Notes under the pieces: generated by a model
What the model saw: the letters and a program-made list of their open reading frames with translations, nothing else
What the model was told of the DNA's origin: nothing
Databases searched by the model: none
NCBI GenBank assembly: GCA_964023205.1
Contig: OZ026837.1
Location: forward strand, 11,757,479-11,821,478
Origin: Lutraria lutraria
Lineage: Eukaryota > Mollusca > Bivalvia > Venerida > Mactridae
Length of the DNA stretch: 64,000 bases
Direction of reading: 5' to 3'
In this document: piece after piece, positions 1-12,900 of the stretch
Position numbering within the stretch: the stretch's first letter is position 1
Layout of the letters: the number at the start of each line of letters is the position of its first letter
Program-made: the position numbers and the translations under genes

Positions 1-41
1 TTAATAAATATTTTTCTTATATTGATAATGCGTATAATACT

Positions 42-147
42 TTTACTTCATTCATATCACTCAGTAGACTAGTATAAGATTAATGTATATTTTGTATATA
101 AATAATGAATATAAAACATTTACTTTATTCATATCACTCAGTAGACT
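42..147 (+). repeat. Short direct repeat, two copies
   Basis: A 29-base segment containing TTCATATCACTCAGTAGACT occurs at 42-70 and again at 119-147 with one mismatch. The spacing is 77 bases, so this is a local duplication of an AT-rich unit. No coding sense is visible. Confidence 0.7.
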
Positions 148-281
148 TGCCCTTTTTCCAGTACTTGGCTCAGTAGTAGGGATGGGGAAACTGAAACAGC
201 ATCCCTGAGAAATTTGGAAGGCTGAGGCGAGAATTGAACCCACCACCTTTTGTTTAGTAATCCAGCGCGTGACCACCCCCC
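141..281 (-). repeat. tRNA-headed SINE fragment
   Basis: Read on the minus strand, this begins with a tRNA-like head: an A-box-like stretch (GGTCACGCGCTGGATTA) followed by a B-box-like GTGGGTTCAATTCTCGCC, as in RNA polymerase III promoters. The rest is non-tRNA body. It cannot fold as a normal tRNA and no mature tRNA is claimed. A run of about 17 C follows at 276-293. I read it as a 5' piece of a tRNA-derived SINE. Confidence 0.55.
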
Positions 282-299
282 CCCCCCCCCCTCCCCCTA

Positions 300-627
300 T
301 TATCATTCTGTCTGAACAAGCCTAGATATGCTGGATGTCACTGGAAGGATTGTTGCAGAATTAAACAGAGGATTCATTTTTCTTAACAAGGGTAAGGGAT
401 CATTGATTTCAAAGGGAGCATATTTATTTAGAAATATCTGGTATATCGGACTGTTCACGTCAAGGTTTCCATATATTTTTCTCTATATCAATACATCAAA
501 CTAACACAGCTGAACACAGAGAGAAGCTGTACAAGAAATAAAATTGATATTATTATGTGCAGACAAATCTGCACCATATACGACATTGCAATGAGCATGG
601 AGACGTTAAAAAGCAACTGTTACAGTA
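300..627. other. Intergenic, no feature recognised
   Basis: AT-rich DNA with no long open frame and no recognised repeat or RNA. Confidence 0.5.
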
Positions 628-925
628 AAACTAGAGCTGTCACAGAGGTGACTAATATCCCCACCGCAGCTTTGGCACTAATAATGCAATAGTACACTAT
701 ACGGCTAAGTTCAAGGGGACATAACTCTGCAATGAGTTAATCGCTGGGCATGAAAATTGAGTCTTGCATGTCTACACTTCATGGTGGTAACATATTTCAA
801 GTTTTATTGCAATAGCTTAAAAAAGTGGAAGTAGTTCGCTCACAAACGTGTATGCGGACGGACCGACAGACCAATGACCGACCGACAGAGTGACACCAAT
901 ATACCCCAGCTCAAACTTATATATA
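628..925 (+). repeat. Dispersed ~300-bp repeat, copy 1 (family R1)
   Basis: From AGCTGTCACAGAGGTGACTA to the ATATACCCC near 906 this matches the segment at 43967-44262 in the same orientation. Shared landmarks are CACTATACGGCTAAGTTCA, GGGACATAACTCTGCAATGA, a GACCGACAGACC-rich stretch and a final CCAATATACCCC. No open frame. It is a non-coding dispersed repeat of unknown class. Confidence 0.8.
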
Positions 926-1859
926 ATAAAAAAAGTGAGCAGCGTCATGACTTATGCATAACACAAGTAATTACATTGTAAATCAATAATCACAGTTAAG
1001 TTTGTGTGAAAAATCAAACAAAGGAACAAATGGCTGTGGATGATTTCACATAGAATTAAGTACATTGTACTGACAGACAAACAAACAAACAATAGGTCAT
1101 ATATAAAACATAGTTTTATTATATTCATTGCTCTGTGCTCATTTTATATAAAATGAACAAGAGGTGCAAGCAAATGGTCCCGTGTCCCTGAGAATGGAAG
1201 GACGTTGGTTCAGTGAAGTTTCTTTAACGCAACCAGCACTATGAATTTATACCACAATACATTGTACATGTAATTAGATTCAACTATCACTCAATTTTCA
1301 TCAAATAAAATTTTCAAACTTAAGCCAAAAAATGATCAATGATTGAAAGTCATTTCACATTTAGTTTGATACGACAAACATACACAAATGAACAAAAGTA
1401 TCTTTGGAAACAATGGATGCTCCCCTAATAGCTTGCATACTAAATGGGAGAACAATCAATAGTGGGACTAGTCAGGAGCGGAATGTGTTTTTCATTTAGC
1501 TCAGAGTATCTACAGGAAGATACTGGCGGAGGGACTTGGACCAGCTTATGTAGAAAGAGGTGACAGTAGATGATGTATCTCCCCTACCTTCCGGTAGAAC
1601 AAATATAGTTCCAGTATTTGAACGTATGTTGGTACTAGCGGAAGAAGTGGATGGACCGATTCTAAGGGTCGTTAAGTATATGGAACAGACACTGGTGCGT
1701 TTTTAGGGAGATGGTAAGAAACAACAGTTATTTGGAGGGGTGGCACAGGCGCCTGAATGATAGAGCGGGTCACACCGATTTGGGATTTTACGAGTTGATT
1801 GTCCTCTTGAGGGGCGAATATTTTATGTAAATATTAATAAAAAATGATATGATGGATTA
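926..1859. other. Intergenic, mostly featureless
   Basis: Contains a short CAAA-type run near 1078-1093 and a GC-richer stretch at 1480-1800 that looks like decayed transposon DNA, but no intact frame or family is recognised. Confidence 0.45.
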
Positions 1860-1990
1860 CTTCTTTATAATAGTTTAGTTTATTGAACAAAAGGCCTCCA
1901 GCCCATATACATTTACAAGTGAACACTATTTATACAACATACATGCATTGACAGAGGTATAGAAAGGTATACAATATATATCTCAGTGAT
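1860..1990 (-). repeat. Possible LINE 3' end fragment
   Basis: The plus-strand wording TTTAGTTTATTGAACAAAAG followed by GGCCTCCAGCCCATATAC resembles, on the complementary strand, the AT-rich untranslated 3' end of mollusc LINEs. No reverse transcriptase frame is left. The assignment rests on sequence style only. Confidence 0.3.
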
Positions 1991-2039
1991 AGTTGCTAAA
2001 AATACAAAGATAAAGAGTATATTCTATCAATTATATAAT

Positions 2040-2300
2040 GCACCTGTGAATATTTTGCCCGCCCTGGGGGGCGGCGGGCATACACGGGACTTTAGACAGA
2101 AGACCATTTCCGACAGGTGGGAATTTGATATTAATTCGGGTCCCGGGAAATATAGACTTTGGCATCCATGTCGCATTTGATAGACCAAGTATGCTCTAGG
2201 GTGGGGATTTAGACGAATACTGTTGTCTCTAGGGTGGGGATTTAGACACACAAAAAATCAGAAATGTCAAATTCCCTTGGGTCGCCCCCCCCCCCCGGGC
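2040..2300. other. GC-rich patch with poly-C tract
   Basis: An island with GGGGGGCGGCGGGC near 2065, two near-identical TCTAGGGTGGGGATTTAGAC copies (about 2197 and 2228) and a run of about 11 C at 2286. It contrasts with its AT-rich surroundings. No gene is supported. Confidence 0.5.
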
Positions 2301-3566
2301 AAAATCATATGGTACAATTTTGGTCAATTTCCATAAGTAGTCTCCCTTTCGAGATCGAGCTGATTAAGCTGATACCAACTATTGGATTGTTTCCCTTTAG
2401 GTCATCTGATAGAACACATGATACTGGTCAAAATTTACCGTGTCACCAATATAGCCCCAGGAAATCGATAGGCAATAAAACCGCGGGTGGTTTTATACAA
2501 GCTTGTAATATACGTAATTATCTGTGTATGAACATCGATAGTATAATTTGTGCAACAGAGAAAATGCTAGCGTAGATGGCAAGTAAAAGATGTTAATGCA
2601 GTTATAGAAAAAATATTATTATTTTTTATTGATTTTTTTTTTAAATCCGAAAATCCATGATTATATTATTTTATTAATTTGGTTGTTAATAGCGTTATAT
2701 AGCACGAGAACCTATTTTCTTATTCACTAATATTACAAATATTCGAAAACGAAAGTTTGTATGCATGTCAAATTTAATATAATTTATATGTTGCTTATTG
2801 TGTCTAAGGCCGTAAAATGAGTAAAACATTGATATATTAATATGTCGTGTATGACTTTGAAATAGAAAGACAATTCGGATTTTGATCCATTAATCATTAA
2901 CACCGAGAGCTAGCATTAATTTACACTGGCTGTGTGTAATAAGAATATTCAAACATAATCTAAATAGTCTAGAACAAAGATCGAGGACTTTGTAATTGTA
3001 ATTGTTTCTTGAAAAATTTCCTCAAAGTCAAAATCATTCTCGTGAAAATATGAGGAACATAAATAATGTACAAACAATGGTATAAAACTAGCTCTTAACA
3101 AAATCAAAATACTGACTATCTATATTTAAATGATGATGCTCAATACAAAAAATATCTAAATAAAAAATTATCGCTTTTTAATAGCGTATTTCGCACCTTT
3201 TCTCGAAACAACAATCAGAAGACCTGCTCAATTCTAGTTGCATTAAAACTGTTAATCGACAGATAAACGATATTATGTATAAACTATATATTACTATATA
3301 TTTACATGTGTATGTCAGTTCGTACTAAAATAAAGCACAGAAACAATCATGATGAATATTAAAGATTTTGGTACATTTATTAAAATTAAATATTAGAACT
3401 GTACGTATCATAAACACTTGTTTAATCATTTAAAAAATAGAATGCTTTAAGTTTTTACCCCCAAAAAAAGAAATTTTCTGTTTAGAATGATTCACTCATG
3501 AGATATTTACTACCGCAGTAGAATTGCATTAACTTTATAAAAAAAATACTCAAAACTTTCCTTACA

Positions 3567-3592
3567 GCAGGTAGTTGTATACAACTACCTGC
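3567..3592. repeat. Perfect 26-bp palindrome
   Basis: GCAGGTAGTTGTA is followed directly by its exact reverse complement, with no spacer. It may be the core of a tiny palindromic element or a cruciform-prone site; no function is assigned. Confidence 0.85.
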
Positions 3593-4080
3593 TTACAGTA
3601 ACGCCATAATTGTCTACTGGAATCATCAATTTACAATATCTTATCTTATTACAATAGAATTATGGAACTAAAATTGTATTTTAGACTTAAGTATAACAAC
3701 TCATCGTCACTACAACATACACAAAACTATGAGTACATGAAATAAAATTTAATGCAATTATCTAATAAATAACAATTCATTACATGTACAATGGTAAGAA
3801 ATATTAGATCGTATCAAGGGCATATATATATATATACATGCAAATAAATACGGTATAATCACAATTTTTATTGATATATTGTTTCATGCATCTTTCCAAA
3901 TTCACAAGAACTTAAATTTACGTCTACAAGGGATTTTCTACCATAAAGCTGTTTAAGTATATATCTACATTCCAATGTGTATAAACCACCCGCTGTGCTA
4001 AATTTGTACATGCATCGGTAAACATCGGCTAAACGGAAATTACCGAAGATCGAGCTCAAACGAAAGCAATATTTGTCAAA

Positions 4081-4425
4081 ACATGGTGTTACAAATCGTT
4101 AAAAATACTGTACAAGATGTATATTTATTTTATTTTGGTTTATATCATTTTACGGGAAAAGGATTTCTCTAAAATGTCATATGTGGTAATTTATTGGCAA
4201 CTAATGAATTGTTCGTCAATTTTTAGTCTGAAATTTGACAAAAAATCATTTTCTTCAATATTTACATAGAACATAGAGTAAATTTCGAACCGTTTTACCT
4301 ATTTCATACAAGTGCAAAAATACTGCCCAAGATAGATATATATAGTTATTTTAAATTAAATTACACCATTTGAAAGATAATGATTTTATCTACAATGTCA
4401 TATGTGGTAATTTATTGGCATTTAC
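4081..4425 (+). repeat. Diverged tandem duplication, ~220-bp unit
   Basis: The motif TGTCATATGTGGTAATTTAT followed by TGGCA appears at about 4175 and 4397, each preceded by related sequence (AAAAATACTG..CAAGAT..TATAT, then a pyrimidine-rich stretch). The copies have drifted elsewhere, so the duplication is old. Confidence 0.65.
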
Positions 4426-5570
4426 CGAATAAAGATTTTATAGCAAGTTTTAAATTATTTCCCTATATAATCTATATAGAGTTAAACTGGGCAATTGTTA
4501 TCTGATTGTGGTTTATCGAGTCATTTCAAGGGAGATAACAACATCGATTAAGACGATTATTGGTTCAGTATTGTTCCATATGTATTAACAGGTGCATTTA
4601 TAACGTACGTGTATTTCATGTAAATATTGATAAAAAATGTGAATGATGGATTGAATTTGTTTGGAAATATTTAGCATAGGATAAAAGTATAAACTTTCAT
4701 ATTGTCGTTGTGCTGTACTTTAACAAACACAGATCCTCTCCCCCTATATGGCCCTGCTGAAGAAGCGCTTCGCAATTAAAGAGACCCGCAGATTAATTCC
4801 TGTACGCCCGAATGGTAAACTCTACCGGATGCTGACCAAAGTTTATTTATTTATTTATAAGCAGCTGATCGCTGTAACTTTCGTTGCAATTTCGAAAGTC
4901 TAATTTGCAATTTGCCTATGGTTTGTTTATTACCAAATTATTGTACTGCATCATTTTCCTGTTGTTTGTGTTTCGTGGTTTTAAATAATCATCAGTTTTC
5001 ACGACATTTTCGTCACAGTTTTTGATGTTCCATATTATCATGTCCTGAAAATTGTCCTGTTTTTAACAGTTTTGTATGCTGCAATGTTTCGTTTCATTTG
5101 AAATTATTATGAAATAGATTTTCACTGTTGATCTTATATTAGTTGGACTGGCAAAGTAACAAGTAAGATTTCCTTAAAACTCCAAATTGTGACAATGAAC
5201 TTCATAGAATTATGGATGAAAATTTTGGCAGTTATCTTTTATATTATCTGGGGTGTCAATACTCCAAAATTATCTGACCTGAAAGAGCTATGATTTCTGA
5301 GCCAAATAAAAGTTATTTGATGAAAATATCTCCTGAAATGGCAAAGTTATGGTCAATGTAATCTGCTCTGAAGTCTGAAGGATTTTCAATAATTTTTAAT
5401 ACAAACTGAGTTAAATATGGAAACACTGTGATTGAAGGCCTCTTGTTTGGCAAAAATGGTCGGCCACATATGATTTTCAGGATTTCTAATTTGGCTGTAT
5501 TGACACACCGGTATGCATCTGTATTATGTTGCAGTACTGTATATAAGTACTTGTATTTTTGGCTGTAATA

Positions 5571-6627
5571 TCAGACATTCCGAAAAGTGTTTTGACATTA
5601 CTGGACATTCGGTAAAGTAATCTTGGAAGAATCACTGGACCGAATCAGTTTTCACCGGACCGAATTGAAATAATGACATGTTGGTATTATTTTCTATCCC
5701 TTTTGCAGAACAGGGATGCTATATTACATATTGTAATATACATGTAGCATCACTGAGCGGAAGCATGATCTTTAGAAGGGTAGGGTCGTTTTTGGCCTGG
5801 CTTTAGCCCCTTCAAAATATTGCAATCACTCGATTTTAAGAGTCGCATAGAGCCAAAAACAACTAAAAAAATACTAAAAGTATCTATTTTTATGAGCCAT
5901 GCAGAAAAAAGGAGATTGCATCTTCCGAATTATCCGAATGTTTTTTGCTACTAGACCGAAATCTATTGAATGATGGAAAACATGATGAAATTAGTTCCAT
6001 TATTCTAATTTCTGTTATGATCGTAGATAGTGTTCGCATATAAGTAATTTTTTTAATAATTACCATAATCACTCATGTATAGGTCACACCTGTGTAAAAT
6101 ACGCAGGAAAAACGAAAATGAAAAAAATCGCGCCATTTTGTTTGTTTGTTTTGGCGTCCGGTAATTATTACGAGAACGTGATAATTACTCTTGTATAGCA
6201 ACACCATTTGATTACTCAACGTGTCAACACGTACTCAAACTTCTAAACACTTCGATTTTTCATCATTAGTGGCACCATCGGCAAACATTTGTTGACAATT
6301 TTCAAACTTACATGTATGTCTGACTCGACACAATCCGGGAAAAATACGGACCCGTACTGGATTTTAGATAAACATCATGGAAGATTTACTCCCCTTAATA
6401 TGTTAATATGCCATTTGCTAAGATTGTCTCCTATTTCGACCGTTTTTAGCTGAGGAAAATATACGACACACCTGATTTTCGTAGCCAATCTTGAACGTAA
6501 AATTGTGCATCTTATACACGATTATTGGAGTATCGGACATTCGGACCGGCAGGGACATAATTTTTCTCGGACCTAAGGAAATTTTACCGGTCAGGTTCGT
6601 TGGACCGGCACTTTTCGGAATGTCTGA
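5571..6627. mobile_element. 1.06-kb DNA transposon with TIRs, non-autonomous
   Basis: The left end TCAGACATTCCGAAAAGTG is matched as a reverse complement by CACTTTTCGGAATGTCTGA at 6609-6627, giving 19-base terminal inverted repeats. The subterminal zones on both sides repeat GGACCGAA/ACCGG-type words and a second GACATTCGG motif. The interior has no transposase frame. A/T-rich flanks read AATA on the left and ATAA on the right, so the target duplication is short or unclear. The superfamily is not determined. Confidence 0.8.
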
Positions 6628-6943
6628 ATAAATGGTTGTATGGTAGCAGAATACATCAAATGAATATAGAATGCATCTAGATAGAAGCCTTATTTCATGC
6701 TGGGTTTAGGTCAAATGTAGAAATAAAATAAAATATTTTTCCTACCTACCTACCCTCTTCTAAAAATTAAAATTCAGGGTCGGTAAAGGGCAAACAGACA
6801 TATTTTTAATTTTGGCCGAATCCTTGTTTGGGTTTCAAAACAGTGTCATGTTGAGTTGTACTTATGTGTAATATGATTAAAGTAATTTTAAATTACTACT
6901 TAGTACATTAATCATTATAATGTTTTGTTGTTCTTGCAGGCAT

Positions 6944-9900
6944 ATGGACCTTGGATTAATTATAGCCATGGCAATTTTAGCAACCTTACTGGGTGGATAC
7001 ATAGCAACATCTATTATACTTCTTAGATTTCCTCATCTCCTTCATAAAAAGAAGAAACTGAAGTTTCGACCAGTGCATATAAGTCATCGAGGAGGTACAT
7101 GAATTTTTTAGAAAATTTTCAAAACTGGTCAACCCAAATATAATTGGTCACTGAGGTTTTTAGCTCACCTGATTCATCAGGTGAGCTTTTAGGATCGTTG
7201 AGTGGCCGGACGCCGGACATTCATCAGGTGAGCTTTTAGGATCGTTGAATGTCCGGCGTCCGGCCACAATTAGTTTGTTTGCACTCTAGCATCCGCAGCT
7301 CTTAACGAATCATGATTAAACTTGCTCACAATGTATATGGCCACAATGTCTCTCCTAAGTTAGATTATGGGCAAAATCGGACAATAACTTCTAGAGTTAT
7401 GGGCCCTTAAATTACAAAATTTGCTATATTTAGCTTGTTTACACTCTAGCGCCTTCATTTATTTACCAATCCAGTAAATGTGTATAACCAAAAGATCTTT
7501 GAGAAGTTTGATTATGGGCGGGATCGGACCAGAACTTCAAGAGTTATGGGCCCTTGACTTTGAAAATTTGCTATATTTTAGCTTGTTTACACTCTAGCGC
7601 CTTCATTTATTCACCGGTCCTAATAATATTTTCAGTAAATGAGTATAACCAAAAGATCTTTGAGAAGTTTGATTATGGGCGGAATCAGATCACATCTTCA
7701 AGAGTTATGGACCCTTGACTTAGAAAATTTGCTGAATTTTAGCTTGTTTACACTCGAACGCTTTCATTTATTCATCGATCCTAATCATATTTACAATGAA
7801 TGTGTATGACCTTATGGTCTTGGACAAGTTCAGTTATGGGTGGATTCGGACCACAACTTCAAGAGCTATGGGCCCTTGGGAGTTGGATTAGAAAATTTGC
7901 TACGTTTTAGCTTGTTAACAGTATTATACCTATATTCAATCATTGTTGGTTTTGATAAAAAATGTACGTAAAAATGAGTTTTAAGAGATGGAAACTATAT
8001 TACCCGGTCATTAATTATTGTGCCTTTGTACTCAGTTGAGCGATAAAGAGCCATCTTGGCCCTCTTGTTTAAGTATTGTACCAGACTATTTTTATTTGTT
8101 TAGTGCACTTATCAATGTTTTCCCCCAGAGGGTGGGGAGTGGGATTATGAATAAACATTTGTGGAATTTGGCTGTCAAATTTCCCTCCCATGTGCAGATA
8201 TTCCTGTCTATTTTTTGGGCGTGTGGTTATGTGGTGTCAAATATCCCTATGGTAGTTTTTCATCATGGTGCTTAAAAATAACACAACATTGAAAATAGGC
8301 ATCTGTCTAAATTCCCATCACCGGTCCATAAAATACAGACTAAAATACAGCGCATGTTTAATGAGAGAGAAAGACAGTGAATCAAGTTTACATAAATTTA
8401 TAAATATATGATAATTTCATAAATTTTGTATGTAAAATCTCTTATGCAATATGCATACTTGTTTACAAGTGTGTCAATGTTAAATTTTCATTTTACTTTC
8501 AGGAGCTGGGGAGAATTGTGAGAACACTATGACAGCATTTAGACAGTATGTTATTATAAATACTCTCATTTCAATTTGTTTTAATTTGTTATCAGTAGTG
8601 TTTCATCTTAGAAAACTAAGATGACAATGAATGGCCTGCATCATTAGATGGTTACACTATGTATTCTAGTAATTTACTATAATAAAAAAGGTGTTCTGAA
8701 AGTCATGGAATCCATAATCAAGTGGCTTGGCATATCCACTGTATGTATTCTTGTGAGTTTAAAATGTAGCATATCAATAGTTATGGATATATCAGTCAAA
8801 TTTGTCCTGCAGAAGATCAGTCTGATGTCACAGGGTTTTCATATAATACAAGTTGTTTAATTGGATTTTTGAAGTAGTTTGACTCACTGCATGAATATTT
8901 TGTATGTCATAGTGTATAAATAAATAGTTAAAGATAATTTACACATGATATCAATTTAAGTATGAATAATTCTAGACTGATAAACATATACAATTAACCA
9001 GCTTTTAATATGTAAATAATCAATAGATTGTTTTATGTCCCCGGAATCAAATCATGTGGGGGCATACATTGATTGCTTTGTCTGTCCTTCAGTAAGGTTA
9101 AGTTAAGCTGCTACCAGGGGCATACACATATATTTATTGACCACAGCTTATTGTTACATTTTGTAGTGCTTTGAAACAGGGAACACAAATGTTAGAAATA
9201 GATTGTCATTTAACAAAAGATGGTGAAGTTGTTGTTGCCCATGACAGCCATCTTCTAAAGAAATGTGATAAAGATGTTGAAATAGCCGAAGTGGATCTCA
9301 AGGTAGATAAGCATTGTTTTATTTATTTATACCTAAGAGAGCATTTTTATGCGCCCGTCATTTGAAGAATGGTGGAAGGGCATAAAGTGTTTCCCCTGTC
9401 CATTCTTACTCAAGAAATATTTCATGTATTTGTTTCATATTTTGCATGAAGGTGTTTAATAATCAAATACAGGTTATCTCTGATTTCAGTTAAGATCAAA
9501 ACATTTTCAGAGGAGTTATGACCTCTTTTGTGGCTTAGTTTTCAGTGTTGGCATTCGTAGCCTCTGGACACATTTTTAGTTCAATCACTTTCCGATAGTG
9601 TAGGTACGAGTTAAACAGATTGTATGTCAAACTACTATGTTTTGTTAATTCAGTTGGCTAAGGAATGGTTGGAAAATTGTATGGCATTCACACTTGTTGT
9701 CACTTGTTTTTTATCAATTATATTACGTTGGTTAAAAGATACATATAATAATTTGACTGATGTACATATATAATTTAGCTTGTTCATCTATTATTTGACA
9801 TATTAATATATAATTTGACTGGTAATCTTTTTTTCAGGATTTACCAGAATATCGAACAGCATTGACAGTGGACTTTCAACCAAGTTTGTTCTTAATTTAT

Positions 9901-12900
9901 TCTTAATTCATATTAGATAAGATAATTTATGATTTCAAACATTGAAGAAATATGCTTAGAGATCTTGAATGCTAATGTACAAACATTTTCTAGAAAGAAT
10001 AAGTTTTTGTAACACTTTTTGCCAGTGTTTAGCCGAATAATGAACAGGCATAAAACCTTGAATAAATACAAAATATATTCCTGTATAAATGAGCTATAGT
10101 CTTAATAATTTCCCCGGTATTCCTAGCGCTTGTAACTTCATCCTTTATTAGCTTGCCTGTTTTGGAAGAAAACATTGAGCTATTGTGATCATTATGTCAT
10201 CTGCATCTGTGCAAATTTTCTTATGTAGTTCATAGCTCAGAAGCTGTGAGAGTTAGCAACATGAAACTTCATAGGTGGATAGATATCACTGAGGCGGTGA
10301 GCAGACGAGTGTTGGCATCGCTTGCAGCACTCTTGTCTTAGATATATTACCAGTAATAATTTTATTTTATGTAAAGAGCCCTCATAATTGAATTTGCATA
10401 TAAATCTGACTTTGGCTTTCTAGTAATGGGTTTTTGAAGCTAACGTTTGAATATGTTTTGAACTCAACATTGTTATTTACATCTACAGGTTTTACATTAA
10501 GTGTTGGCTGTGATAGAAAGATACCAACATTACGTGAAGTATTTGCTGCATTTCCTACCACCCCAATAAACATTGATGTTAAAGTATACAACACTGAACT
10601 GTTTCAGAAGGTAATATTGATTACTTTAGAATTTTATATGATACTGTATTACCTTAATAACTATTTTATAAACTAAAATACATTGTGGTGGACTTGCTGA
10701 GCATTGTTTAAATGATACACCTTGGGATTTACACAGATGCTGTGTGGGTTGAAGAAGTTTGACACTTTGAGGTAGACTAAGTGCACTTTGAGATATTGCA
10801 AGGTTTGACATATATGGCAGGGATTTTCTTTGTTGTACAGTTGTAGCATGAAAAGGGTGCCTTCCCCTCTGAAAATTTCTTTGGAGTCATGCAATTTTCC
10901 TATAGTTTCTCATTTACTCCTTAAAATTTCATTCCTCAAATTGGTTTCAGGTGAGACTTTTTCGCCAAAAGAGGTTTCAACCTGCTATTCCATCCCCATA
11001 AAAATGGCTAGGGCACCTTCCCCAAAACATAGGAAAACACTTATGGGTAGACAGAGTTATATGCTTTGGGATAGTTGAGCATGTCTTATTAGATTAGATA
11101 TGTTTCATTACAGGTGAATGCTTTAATAAAAGAGTTTTGTAGAGAAGATTTTACTGTATGGGGAGGACGACTGAATACAACAACCAAAAAACTGCATGAA
11201 CTGGTAAGATTATTTATCAGAGTTCAAAATGTTTTGTTTTGTTTTATTGAGTCTGACACCCCTTTTCAACAGTCCTAGTCATATGAGGCGGACAGTTAAC
11301 CTAAGAAGGAAAGAACCAGTACTAGACTCACATCCTCTGTAAGCAACTGTCTACTTTCTCACATAAAGAGACATGGTCGGAAGTTGGGCTTGAGCCCACA
11401 ACTCTCTATCAGTGAGAGGTTACAGTGGTTTGAAGTCAGCGACCTTAACCACTCTACCACGGAGTCGGGTCTGTTCAAAATGTTTTGTCTAAAAGGCCAA
11501 CGGTCCATATATACACATAATAATTATTATCATACAAAAGCACATCATCACAAAGGTACTAAATGTACTTACATGCAATATACAATTCTGTATAAGGTCT
11601 TTTAGTAATTAACAGATATTCCACACATCCTTTTTAAAATTAATAATAATTGAAACATTTACCCATGACATATAGCATTCAACAGTTTTAAATCATCAAT
11701 TTGTTTGTTTTAAATAGGGTTGAGTGCTAAATTGATCATTATTTAAATGGCCGAGTGTTTTCTTGTTACTTGAAAAAAAAAGTTTTTTGTTTTCAATAAT
11801 CTTTAACAAAGTGCAATGAATTGAAATATAATTACTGGTAGTACATTTGCATTGATGAAGTTTTCTGCAATTTGCCAGAATCTTTTTTTTTCTGGTCCGG
11901 ACTGTACAGGTTTTAATTGTTTCTGTAGCTTCAAAGTTAAAATTTTAAATTCTTGGCTTTTCAAAATTTTCAGCTTTTCCTCATGTGTATGTATTATCAA
12001 TACTTTTCTCATTTTGTTGATGTGTATACAAATAATACGTAGATTACTGAATTTACATTTCTTATTTCAGAATTCTGATGTCCCAGTGTTTTTCTCAATG
12101 CGTCGTGTGCTAACGTTATTATTTTTGTTTTATTCTGGACTGCTACCATTCGTCCCCCTATATGAGTCAACGCTAGAGATAATCATGCCAAGTATTATAT
12201 TGAAGTAAGTATCTATCATCCCCCGCTGAAAGGAAGAGCCTAGAGGGATATAGGAATTGCAGGTTTGCATGTTCATGAGTGTATCCATCACACTTTCTTG
12301 TTCATAGCATAATGGATCAAGGTAGATCTTGATAAGTGGATCGGTGGTGCAGAGGACAAGAACCATAATCCTGGCTTTTGTACTTTTTGAATTGTTGTCC
12401 TTTGATTAATATTTAAATGTAAATTTTGTCCAGGGCCTAACTCTACAATTAATTTAGATAGCTTCAAGGTGAGCTATTGTAATTGTGTGATGTCCGGCAT
12501 CTGTCCTTTAACAATAATTATTGCTTTAAACTATATCTACTTAAGCTGTTCACCTATTTTAACAAAACTTTACCGAGATGATCCTTGCATCAACTCTACC
12601 AAAAATGTGGAAAAAAATAATGCATAGAGCTAAGAACTTTGGTGTGTAACATTGTTTAGTGGGCCTCTACCAAGGTTGTTCAAATTATTGCCCTGAGGTT
12701 AAAATTGGCTCTGCCCCGGGGTTAACTTGATTTTTGGGAATTTTTAAAAAAATCCTCTGTATTTTTTTAATAGCGATATTTGTTATCTGAGTTAGATTTA
12801 TTTCTTGTCAATTCAAAACTACTTGTCCTGTGTGATTATCTAGTATATAAATGAGTGTTTGATTTCAGTAGAAAGAATGCAACTGAAGAAATGTCACTGA

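Larger units (their letters stand above)
2600..5570. other. Long AT-rich intergenic stretch
   Basis: Nothing coding is recognised. It contains the 26-bp palindrome at 3567-3592, the diverged tandem duplication at 4081-4425, and a copy of ATGTAAATATTGATAAAAAATG near 4618 that also occurs in a similar form near 1826. Confidence 0.6.

Noticed and set aside
10830..11078. 82-residue frame in GDPD1 intron 5
   Set aside because: No family resemblance, lies between well-supported exons 5 and 6, and looks like repeat-derived DNA.
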